This document shows positions 56,701-63,409 of a stretch of 64,000 bases of DNA, one piece after another. Numbering within the stretch: the stretch's first letter is position 1; every line of letters begins with the position of its first letter. The stretch is from assembly GCF_008365405.1 (NCBI RefSeq), contig NZ_QOKV01000028.1, positions 1 to 64,000 of the forward strand. Reading direction: 5' to 3'. The position numbers were made by a program, and so were the translations under genes. The notes below the pieces were generated by a model. The model saw nothing but the letters and a program-made list of their open reading frames with translations, was not told the DNA's origin and searched no databases. This DNA comes from Azospirillum brasilense. GTDB lineage: Bacteria > Pseudomonadota > Alphaproteobacteria > Azospirillales > Azospirillaceae.

Positions 56701-57399
56701 GGAATCGCCAGTCTCATCGCCTGCAAACTCAAGGCACGGGGCCTCGGCGGAGCCGGTCGCAACGCCGGGGATCACCGGAAGTGGCTGCGTTGCCAGGCAA
56801 CGGTCATTGCCCGGCTGGTGGAGCAATGCAGAAATGCGAGATATCGTTCGATCCTGCCGCGCCTTCACTTGTTGCAAGCCACCATCGCCTATCTGCAGGG
56901 CGTGGCGGCGGAAGCGCCGGGCACCACCAACGCCAACGCCACGGCGTTCTTCGATGCCGCGCAGGCTTTCAGTGACGACGGCAAGGCCTCCTGTATCGAC
57001 AATGCCATCGGCTACATCCACTGGCAGCTCCACAATCTGGACGCCGTGATCGCCAAACGCCGGGGTGAGGACACGCAGGCCGTGAAATCGCTGCGTTCGG
57101 CGGTGGACAGCATGATGGGAGAAGGCCTTGGCTTCATGGGCGACGACGCCGTGATCAGTCCTGGGCCGGTCATCCTGGCCAATGTCATCAAGGCCCAGTT
57201 GGAAGTGGATGCCCGAATCCGGGAGACGCTCGGCAGGCTTCGCGGCTTCCACCCCTACTGCTGGAACCGGGACGAGGACTTTCTTGAAATCCAGAAGCAC
57301 GCGGAGCGATACCACCACATCATCCGCGGCGTCCCGGGCAAGCCGCCCGGCCTGATCATCGACAAACCGACGAAGCTCGCCGTGGTCTGCTGGTTCTGA
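53794..57399 (+). CDS. PD-(D/E)XK nuclease-STAND ATPase protein, antiviral-STAND-like
   Basis: 1,201 residues. The N-terminal 160 form a restriction-endonuclease-like domain: FEQFVHGVLIRRF, FDGGRD (Asp at about 48 and 52), A-I-E-V-K (Glu 81, Lys 83), then GIAVITNGYVP. A beta-rich stretch follows (about 190-270). An AAA_16/STAND ATPase opens with SPFIGKGHIKARDQV, Walker A GGEAGVGKS at about 351-359 and Walker B VLIVEDMH at about 442-449. The remaining 700 residues are helical, with TPR/HEAT-like helix pairs. This effector-ATPase-sensor order is that of Avs and other NLR-like defence proteins. ATG 53794 is used; GTG 53782 is possible and neither has a good ribosome binding site. It converges with the SIR2 gene, leaving 10 bases between them. 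I did not recognise a closer named family. Confidence 0.8.
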   Translation: MDKDMRLQAARFEQFVHGVLIRRFREHGCTVKPVERRGGETTRKALFDGGRDLELATRETIADGCSFFGIPLKPNSRYAIEVKFTQTQRGNIEHDRIAPNLSQLHGKFQGIAVITNGYVPTSAHWTAHNCFDREDRMQLTIVDGQTLRAYLADAGLSWPTDIPYYGPVRTLLDGIAYDRYVEPSGDPEIANIFLSLYNRTNMPRSVELCVQTDSRWSVVEGDRLDRVSVDVASFLAAQPIGVRPEVIAPFSSRSFRFCARLIVRRAQGSQEPRTDRRDRPHDLLKAIATLGLQCASGRQIRRVLYRSKTSAQIIYRSPFIGKGHIKARDQVLECMSSAAEKEAGRTIVLIGGEAGVGKSRIISEAMEKYRGDALLFCRCTVATGGTVAGAAVETLRSQLSNLYSAGMEPHWLTRATCLEHILLCLEAEPADASYRLSYLTPVLIVEDMHNASRRLCRLLLRIALKKACADSRYVLLLAGRNDDSFANASYLEMETILASTGATVCRVEALKDHEPGELVRTLIEGIDETATARILALSGTTPNAIIQCMEYLLDATLISIASSGTLSITHPPSFLARLQELPTSMKRLYAKRFQLLGHWIHGREAQEALLAATFFGTNPPAEVCGPSTSPQAAAVREELKRRRLLAEPPMASRESAPATGPALAWSHESILLFFSNLLRDTIQEVPASSSEIAAILARFPATARRLRHDRPLFDALPPLVQGAVAVLADDRETAYQRFAPMLDAVRRIESFSTITIPTDYYDAIDYAIRLVRTGSDPVPRLLSRLIPAKAYIGAFHKALPYALLADRFGKRLLDGNCLTGPEGEWCRFWLDTLTAHVLMDAGQSGEALRRYHELQILVRVLPDIRSDPRLSFEIHNALRLLHTYTNFRNLAELHGRLAEEAALACDAEAIGTSAGRAEAERGRAQELFGMGLGDEALRFFLPNPDHCLELNRMGFRASCKGRTERHKRHGIASLIACKLKARGLGGAGRNAGDHRKWLRCQATVIARLVEQCRNARYRSILPRLHLLQATIAYLQGVAAEAPGTTNANATAFFDAAQAFSDDGKASCIDNAIGYIHWQLHNLDAVIAKRRGEDTQAVKSLRSAVDSMMGEGLGFMGDDAVISPGPVILANVIKAQLEVDARIRETLGRLRGFHPYCWNRDEDFLEIQKHAERYHHIIRGVPGKPPGLIIDKPTKLAVVCWF

Positions 57400-57409
57400 C
57401 CGTGGCGGG

Positions 57410-59101
57410 TCACACGGCGGTGGGATCGGCGATGCCGCCGCAGGCCTCGCGGAACGTTTGGTTCCATGCGAGAACCGACACCGGCATCCTGTCCTCCATC
57501 ACGGCTGCAAGTTGAGGAATGAGGTTGTGAAGCGGGTGTCCGCCGTTTCCGAAGGAAGAGGCGGACAAAGCAGCCTTCACATTGTTCTCGTACCGATAGT
57601 TGTGCGGCCTCACACCGTTCCTCAAGTTCTTGCCGATCCGTCGTAGGAGTTCGGATGCCCTTCTTTTGTCATACAGGTGCGCCAGTTCATAAAAGTCGGC
57701 TTCCAGGCAATTTACATCCGAAAGAGGGTAACCGCGCGCCCGCTTGAGCCAATAGGTCGCATCCTTTATCCTATCCGTTGAGAACAAATATCCGGAAATA
57801 TTAACGATAGAATTGTAGTCCATTGGGTTGAGCGTGATCGCTCTATTAAGGTATTCTTCCGGCCCAATGGATTTTATGTACTGAGGATGTTGGATCAGGA
57901 AAGAAGCGTACATCGCGTTAGCGCGTGCATTTTCTTGATCGAGACGCAGCGCCCATCGATAGTGAAAATTTGCTTTATTAAGGTCGATGTTATGGTCAAA
58001 GAAGATGTGCGCACAGTACATTCTGAAAGGACTTATCACCGCGAAAATGTGCATTCTTTTTTCTATTATCAGTTTTGCATTATCAAGATCGCCAGCTCGT
58101 GCAAATCCAAGCGCCTTATGCAGAACGTGGAACCAATCCTGAAACCGATTCGACAAATGAACGACATCCTCATTTTTTCTCTTTTTGTCTTGCAGCCTCT
58201 CGAAAAAATAATCGTGATAGCTGTCGATGTGATCCATCAGGCGGCAAGGGGACGGGTGTTGGACCTCGGTGAACCTGAGAATTTTCGCCATCAGATCGTC
58301 AAATGTGACGGAATCCACATGATAGACCGTCGCGCCTTTAAAAGCTGCCTCCATCTCGGGTCCTGGAGGATTCGGATTGATCCAGAAGATGCGAGAGAAA
58401 TCCCTTTCCTGAATGCATCTGGCGATCAAGGACGCGGCTCCGGAGTCATGGCCGCTGTATCCAATGATTATGAGATCACTGTTGTGTATAATTTTTGAAA
58501 TACGAGATTGGACATCGGGTGAGAGCGATTTTGTTGAGGGACCGTCAGTATATGGCAGAAACCGATAATCGCCATGCAGCTTTATGATGCATCGAGACGA
58601 GGTCGAGTAGTCGATCAGCGCGTCGTGCGACACAACCACAGGCACAACCGGCGTGTGGATTAGAAAAGCCCGTTCCAGCAAGTCATCGAAATTGGTCGTG
58701 AGAACGACCGGCGACAGCTGTTCATCCCGGCAACTCCACTGCGTGCTCTTGTGGATGAGTATGGCCAGGGCGATATAACCGAAGCTGGGCCTGGCATCGC
58801 GCATGATGCGGGCCAGCTCCTGCTGCTTGAGCATTTCGTTCAAGCCGAACTTGGCCTCGACAATCTTGTTGTAGAACGCGCCTGCGCACTCGTCGGAATA
58901 GTCCGGCACCAACTGCCTCTGGTCGTCATCCATGCCGTCCCACCACATGCGCGCCAAGCCGGCTGCCCCCTGGATGCCGGAGCTGATGGAGCAACCAGCC
59001 CCCAGGAAAAATGTGAGCTTCGGCGGATGATCACGGCCGGATTGCTCCGTTTTGCAGATATGCCTGAGGAAGCTTTCGACGCTCATCTTCTGCAGCGGCA
59101 T
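57410..59101 (-). CDS. SIR2-domain protein with TPR-like C-terminus
   Basis: 563 residues. Residues about 28-290 form a SIR2_2-type NAD-binding domain: FFLGAGCSISSG (33-42), TTNFDDLLERAF (135-146), CIIKLHGDYRF with the expected catalytic His 176, and IIIGYSGHDSG (211-221). The rest is helical with TPR-like pairs (FHYRWALRLDQENARANAMY, LNRAITLNPMDY). SIR2 proteins of this layout act as NAD+-depleting effectors in several phage-defence systems. GAGGAGGAG precedes the ATG, 18 bases after the Ino1-like gene. The codons are visibly richer in A/T than those of its operon partners, pointing to a separate origin. Confidence 0.85.
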   Translation of the reverse strand: MPLQKMSVESFLRHICKTEQSGRDHPPKLTFFLGAGCSISSGIQGAAGLARMWWDGMDDDQRQLVPDYSDECAGAFYNKIVEAKFGLNEMLKQQELARIMRDARPSFGYIALAILIHKSTQWSCRDEQLSPVVLTTNFDDLLERAFLIHTPVVPVVVSHDALIDYSTSSRCIIKLHGDYRFLPYTDGPSTKSLSPDVQSRISKIIHNSDLIIIGYSGHDSGAASLIARCIQERDFSRIFWINPNPPGPEMEAAFKGATVYHVDSVTFDDLMAKILRFTEVQHPSPCRLMDHIDSYHDYFFERLQDKKRKNEDVVHLSNRFQDWFHVLHKALGFARAGDLDNAKLIIEKRMHIFAVISPFRMYCAHIFFDHNIDLNKANFHYRWALRLDQENARANAMYASFLIQHPQYIKSIGPEEYLNRAITLNPMDYNSIVNISGYLFSTDRIKDATYWLKRARGYPLSDVNCLEADFYELAHLYDKRRASELLRRIGKNLRNGVRPHNYRYENNVKAALSASSFGNGGHPLHNLIPQLAAVMEDRMPVSVLAWNQTFREACGGIADPTAV

Positions 59102-59119
59102 GAGGGACTCCTCCTCGAT

Positions 59120-60229
59120 TCAGGGTCTTTCGAGACGCGCAATGAAGTCTTCGCAACGCTCCCGGGCGACGGCATCCGGGAGCTGCACGGGCGGAGATTT
59201 CATCAAGTAGGCGCTCACCTCCTCCAGCGGACCGGCGATGCCACGGCGCAATGCGAGGGCGGCGCAACGGACGGCGTCGATCACCACCCCGGCGCTGTTC
59301 GGCGAGTCCTGCACCGACAGGCGCAGTTCGACCTCGACAGGTTGACCACCGAAGCCGCGCCCTTCCATGCGCAGAAAGCACACCTTGTTGTCCTTCTGCC
59401 ACGGCACATAGTCCGAGGGGCCGATGTGCACGTCCTCCGGCGCAAGGGGAACGTCAAGTTGCGATTGGACCGCCTGGGTTTTCGAACGCTTCTTCAAGGT
59501 CAGGCGGTCGCGCGCCAACATGTTCAGAAAGTCAGTGTTGCCGCCGGTGTTCAGCTGATAGGTGTGAGCCAGCACGATGCCCCGGTCGGCGAACAGGCGT
59601 GTCAGGACGCGGTGGACGATGGTGGCGCCCAACTGGCTTTTGACGTCGTCGCCAATGACCGGAAGTCCGGCGGCCTGGAAGCGCCCCGCCCAACCGGAAT
59701 CGCTCGCGATGAAGGACGGGACGCAGTTGACCAGGGCGCATCCGGCATCCAGACAAGCCTGGGCATAGGCGGCGGTGGCACGGTCTGCCCCCACCGGCAG
59801 ATAGCTGACCAGCACCTCCGTTCCGGTATCGCGCAGTGTCCGCGCGAGATCGATGGGTTCGGCCTGAGCCTCGCGGACGGCGAGATGGTCCGGATAGTCC
59901 ATCATGTGCGGCGCCACCCCGTCGAGCACCGGCCCCATGCTCACGGTCACGCCACCCGGCAGCGGACCGGACCAGAAGCGTGCGGCACAGTTGGGCAGCG
60001 CCAGCAGCGCCTCGCCGAGTGGACGGCCAACCTTCCTCGCATCGACGTCGAAGGCGGCGACCACCTCTATGTCGGCGCAGGAGATTCCGCCGATGCGCTC
60101 ATGCATGAGGCCCTCCGCGGCGGCACCGTCATGCCCATAGGCGCACAGGCCCTGCACCAGTGCGCTCGCGCAATTGCCGATCCCCGCGATTGCCAGGCGC
60201 ACGGGCGCCTCGGGGATAAGGGAAGTCAT
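59120..60229 (-). CDS. ino1: Myo-inositol-3-phosphate synthase, prokaryotic type
   Basis: 369 residues, the length of actinobacterial/prokaryotic Ino1. The NAD site is at the N-terminus (RLAIAGIGNCASALVQGL). Family segments include DIEVVAAFDVDARKVGRPLGEAL, INCVPSF-like VNCVPSFIASD, GDDVKSQLGATIVHR and the catalytic-Lys regions NTGGNTDFLNM and DNKVCFLRMEGRGFGG. It converts glucose-6-phosphate to 1D-myo-inositol 3-phosphate. ATG 60229 is chosen because the 36 residues encoded upstream do not match the family. It is the fourth gene of the inward-reading operon and the entry point for an inositol-derived product. Confidence 0.92.
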   Translation of the reverse strand: MTSLIPEAPVRLAIAGIGNCASALVQGLCAYGHDGAAAEGLMHERIGGISCADIEVVAAFDVDARKVGRPLGEALLALPNCAARFWSGPLPGGVTVSMGPVLDGVAPHMMDYPDHLAVREAQAEPIDLARTLRDTGTEVLVSYLPVGADRATAAYAQACLDAGCALVNCVPSFIASDSGWAGRFQAAGLPVIGDDVKSQLGATIVHRVLTRLFADRGIVLAHTYQLNTGGNTDFLNMLARDRLTLKKRSKTQAVQSQLDVPLAPEDVHIGPSDYVPWQKDNKVCFLRMEGRGFGGQPVEVELRLSVQDSPNSAGVVIDAVRCAALALRRGIAGPLEEVSAYLMKSPPVQLPDAVARERCEDFIARLERP

Positions 60230-60251
60230 GGCGTTTTCTCCGGAAGGGAAG

Positions 60252-61271
60252 TCATGAGACGCCGAACTCTGCCGGGACGACAAGGGATCGGGATGGTGCT
60301 GCGGTGGAAAGTACGCCTTCCACCACCGGCACCACATGGGTGTGCAGGCGGCGTTTGTATTCGAAGTCTTCCTTGCCGAGGTCGATCTCGTGGAGGCCCA
60401 GCCCCGGTGCCGCCTTGATCATCTCGACCAGCATCACGTTGCCCGGCGAATAACGGGCGAAGCCGTCGTCATAGACCGTCGTCCAGTAATGCCACACCGC
60501 GCGCGAGCGCATCCCGATGTGCATGGCGAGCGGCCGTCCGGCAGCACGGAGCACCGACAGCATGCCGGCAAATCCCGGCGTCTGCGTGTCGAGCAGCCGG
60601 TGCATCAGCCGGTGCTCCCAATAGGTGGAGAAACGACCCGGCCAGCCGCTGCGCGCCCACTGGGCGGATTTGCGGGCCAGCAGGCCGTCCAACAGATCAT
60701 GGTCGCCAACATGGGCGTCGAAGGTCACCGGGCCGAGCTCACGCTCCATCATACGCAGCTTTCGGCGCGTCTCGGCGACCGGACGATGCTTTCCATCGCG
60801 CAGCCAAGTGTCGTAAACGGCGAAACCCTGCGACAGGTCGATGGACCAGGATACGTCGCGCCGTTGTATGTAAGGCGCAAATGGAGTTTGCACGGCCAAG
60901 AGATGATCAAAGCGCCATTGCTCCAGACCCAGCCCTGCCAGCAGCCCCTCCACCGTCCAATCCACCCTGCGCCGGGCGATGACGGCCTGATAGTCGCAGA
61001 AGACGGACCCCACCGGCCGCGCCTTCCCGGGACCCTCCAACTCGTAGGGGAACACGCCGACGAGCGCGCCGTTCTCCCAAATCAGGCCGACCATCACCCC
61101 ATCCACGCATTGCGCCACGAGGCGGACATATCCCGGCGTGAAGAACGGGCTGGCGTAGACCGGTTCGTCGGCAAGAATGGCTTCCCAGCCGGCGAGTTCC
61201 TCGGGGCTGAGGTCGAGAGCGGAGCGGACGGTGATGGTGAGCGGTGCCGATGGACTGCGGGACTTGGTCAT
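60252..61271 (-). CDS. CelD/BioF2-like GNAT acyltransferase
   Basis: A 339-residue GNAT of the Acetyltransf_6 (CelD/BioF2-like) type. The N-terminal half contains EPVYASPFFTPGYVRLV, and the C-terminal half holds RRKLRMMERELGPVTF, KSAQWARSG, LRAAGRPLAMHIGMRS and YSPGNVMLVEMIKAA ending HEIDLGKEDFEYKRRL, the usual family tail. GGAGGGGCC precedes ATG 61271. Members acylate amino groups of sugars, peptides or envelope components. In this operon an amino-cyclitol is the natural candidate acceptor, which is an inference. Confidence 0.85.
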   Translation of the reverse strand: MTKSRSPSAPLTITVRSALDLSPEELAGWEAILADEPVYASPFFTPGYVRLVAQCVDGVMVGLIWENGALVGVFPYELEGPGKARPVGSVFCDYQAVIARRRVDWTVEGLLAGLGLEQWRFDHLLAVQTPFAPYIQRRDVSWSIDLSQGFAVYDTWLRDGKHRPVAETRRKLRMMERELGPVTFDAHVGDHDLLDGLLARKSAQWARSGWPGRFSTYWEHRLMHRLLDTQTPGFAGMLSVLRAAGRPLAMHIGMRSRAVWHYWTTVYDDGFARYSPGNVMLVEMIKAAPGLGLHEIDLGKEDFEYKRRLHTHVVPVVEGVLSTAAPSRSLVVPAEFGVS

Positions 61272-61281
61272 GGCCCCTCCG

Positions 61282-62031
61282 TCAGATGCCCGTATCGGGA
61301 AGGGGATGCAGGCGATTGTCGCACGCGGTGCAGATGCCCCCGGCTCCGGCCCGGTCGCCCGCCTCAAGCCGGCGGCGGACATCCTGGAAGCCCCGCGAAA
61401 ACCAGACATCGGCGAGACGGGTGTCGCGCAGATCGCCCATCACATGGCGCGACGCGGCATCCTCGTGACACAGCACGACCTGCCCCGTGTAGCGGATCAT
61501 CATCATCTCGCCGGGGGCATAGCATGGCAGGGTCCAGGCGCGGTCGCTGCCGTCGACGATTCCGCCACGCCCTGAAAGCATGAAATCCCCAGGGCGTTGC
61601 ACCGTCTGGAAGGGCCGCTCGGGGAAGTCGCCACCATCGTGGCGTGTGACCAGGAAATGATCAATGCCGGCGGAAAGCAGCCTTCCATGGCGACGGTCGT
61701 CGAGCAGGTCACCGTTGGTGTAGAGAACGAAGTAGGCGAACGGCAGACGCCCGCGCGCATGCTCCACCAGGACGTCGAGGTCCTTGCGCAGCAATGGCTC
61801 GTTGTAGAGATGGAAGCCGAGACGCCCGGAAAAGCCGACCTCCGCAAGCTGCCCGATGATGGAGTCGAAGAGGGCGCGCTCCATCCGCTGCTCCGGACCA
61901 CGATACCAATCGAATGCCTGTGGGCAATAGCCGCAGCGCCGATTGCAGCGCCGGCTCACCTCGATCTCGACCACCGAGAACCAAGCGTCCGTCTCCCGCG
62001 CTCCGCAGCGGTCCGTCATGGCGACGCTCAT
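61282..62031 (-). CDS. BtrN-like radical SAM/twitch dehydrogenase
   Basis: 249 residues. The radical-SAM cluster motif is C29-x3-C33-x2-C36 (RRCNRRCGYC). Four auxiliary-cluster cysteines are at 170, 188, 234 and 237, almost the spacing I recall for BtrN, the 2-deoxy-scyllo-inosamine dehydrogenase of butirosin biosynthesis. Local resemblance is strong: FSVVEIEVSRRCNR, FHLYNEPLLRKDLD, LYTNGDLL, LSGRGGIVDG and MGDLRDTRLADVW. BtrN oxidises a ring alcohol to a ketone using a 5'-deoxyadenosyl radical. Here the substrate would be an amino-inositol made by the aminotransferase upstream, whose stop overlaps this start (ATGA). Confidence 0.85.
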   Translation of the reverse strand: MSVAMTDRCGARETDAWFSVVEIEVSRRCNRRCGYCPQAFDWYRGPEQRMERALFDSIIGQLAEVGFSGRLGFHLYNEPLLRKDLDVLVEHARGRLPFAYFVLYTNGDLLDDRRHGRLLSAGIDHFLVTRHDGGDFPERPFQTVQRPGDFMLSGRGGIVDGSDRAWTLPCYAPGEMMMIRYTGQVVLCHEDAASRHVMGDLRDTRLADVWFSRGFQDVRRRLEAGDRAGAGGICTACDNRLHPLPDTGI

Positions 62032-63386
62032 GTGCGGAACGCCTGGGCGCCGGGGCTCGGTCGCCGGGACAGGTCTTCGAGGGCATCGGCATTGCGGTGG
62101 ATCTTGCGCAGTGCGGTGGCGATGGTCTGCACGTCGATTTCCCCGCCCATCAGGCAGGGGTGCGGCAGGGCCACGGAAGAACGCCAGACGGCTTCGGCCT
62201 GGGGCAGCGAGAAGCGTCCCGGCCGGAAAAGCTCGACCGCATCGGCATTGCGCGCCACCAGGGGCGAGGTTTCCGGCCGGTAGAGCGGTGACCGGTTCAG
62301 GGGCCAGTCGAGCGGTTCCACCGGCAGCCTGAGTTCGGCGGTCAACGCCCGCGCAAGCAACTCCGGGCCGATCCTCAGGAGGCGCTCTTCATCGATGCGC
62401 AACGGGATCTTATAAAATGTTGCGCCGTCGCGAGGGTCCAAACGGTCCCGCACCACGCTGACCCATCCCAACCCGCCGACGGCCTCTTCCAGCACGGTCG
62501 CCATCCGGAGCCGGTGCGCATTCTCCACATCGAGCCGCCCCAGTCCCTCCTGCAGCAGGACCGCCTGGAATTCCGACAAACAGAGGTTGCGACCGAGGAT
62601 TTCGCCGCAAGCGACCAGTTCGCTGAAGGCCGGAGCCATCGGGGCCGGTCCGGCATAGGCGCGCCCATCCGCTCTCAGTTGCTGCATACGCTGGAAAAGC
62701 CGGTCGTCGTCGGTGACGGCGATACCACCCTCGCCGGCGGTCAAGAGCTTCGACTGTTGAAAGCTGAAGATCGAAATGCTGCCGAATGTTCCCGCACGCC
62801 TGTTACCGATCGTCGCTCCATGCGCCTGGGAGGCGTCTTCGATCAACGACAAGTTGTGGCGGGCGCAGAGCGTCTCGAGAGCCGGCAGGTCGGCGCGCGA
62901 GGCGTACATATGGACGCCCAGCACGGCCCTGGTCCTGGCACTGAGCCCGGCTTCAATGGCCGCGATGGACGCGCAGAGGGAATCGGGATCGACGTCGACC
63001 AGCACTGGGATGCCGCCGAGATTGACCACAGCGGACGCGCAGGCGACCCAGGTTAGCCCGGACACCACCACCTCGTCGCCCGGTCCGATCCCCAGCGCCT
63101 GCAAGGCGATCGTCAGCGCCGCGGTCCCCGAACTGCAGGAAACGCCGTACCGACGCCCTACGAAGCCGGCGAAGCTTTCCGCAAAGAGCCTTTCCTGAGA
63201 CGGTATGACCGATGACCGTCCAGACAGGGTCCATTTGCCCGAATGCAGAACATTCAACAGGCCCCGCTGGGCGATACGCCCTGCCCTTGGCCAAGTCGGC
63301 CATTGACCGACATGGACCGGCGGTCCGCCAAGAATGGCGAGCGGCTCCCGATCCTGATCGACACAACCATCCGCGAGCCGTTCCAT
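62028..63386 (-). CDS. DegT/StsC-family aminotransferase, likely cyclitol (inosose) type
   Basis: 452 residues, PLP-dependent. SSGTAALTIALQALGIGPGD is the phosphate-binding opening, and EDASQAHGA (183-191) holds the Asp contacting the pyridine nitrogen. SFQQSKLLTAGEGG carries the Schiff-base Lys (213). The FSFQQSKLLTAGEGG form, LAILGGPPVHVGQWPTWP near the start and QQLRADGR match L-glutamine:scyllo-inosose aminotransferases (StsC, BtrR, NeoB) better than nucleotide-sugar aminotransferases. It should convert a keto-inositol to scyllo-inosamine. BtrR-like enzymes can act twice. It starts 8 bases inside the right boundary repeat. Confidence 0.85.
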   Translation of the reverse strand: MERLADGCVDQDREPLAILGGPPVHVGQWPTWPRAGRIAQRGLLNVLHSGKWTLSGRSSVIPSQERLFAESFAGFVGRRYGVSCSSGTAALTIALQALGIGPGDEVVVSGLTWVACASAVVNLGGIPVLVDVDPDSLCASIAAIEAGLSARTRAVLGVHMYASRADLPALETLCARHNLSLIEDASQAHGATIGNRRAGTFGSISIFSFQQSKLLTAGEGGIAVTDDDRLFQRMQQLRADGRAYAGPAPMAPAFSELVACGEILGRNLCLSEFQAVLLQEGLGRLDVENAHRLRMATVLEEAVGGLGWVSVVRDRLDPRDGATFYKIPLRIDEERLLRIGPELLARALTAELRLPVEPLDWPLNRSPLYRPETSPLVARNADAVELFRPGRFSLPQAEAVWRSSVALPHPCLMGGEIDVQTIATALRKIHRNADALEDLSRRPSPGAQAFRT

Positions 63387-63393
63387 GACACCG

Positions 63394-63409
63394 ATAATTA
63401 GTAGTTATC
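63394..63409 (-). repeat. Right copy of the 16-bp island boundary repeat
   Basis: On the minus strand it reads GATAACTACTAATTAT, identical to 53751-53766 but inverted. It lies between the recombinase and aminotransferase genes and includes the recombinase stop codon (63405-63407). Here the dyad is GATAA-CTACTAA-TTATC, a fuller palindrome than the left copy. Confidence 0.75.

Noticed and set aside
59120..63386. Calling the cluster a 2-deoxystreptamine aminoglycoside pathway
   Set aside because: No 2-deoxy-scyllo-inosose synthase, glycosyltransferase or resistance gene is present. Ino1 supplies a fully hydroxylated ring, so only a general aminocyclitol pathway is supported.
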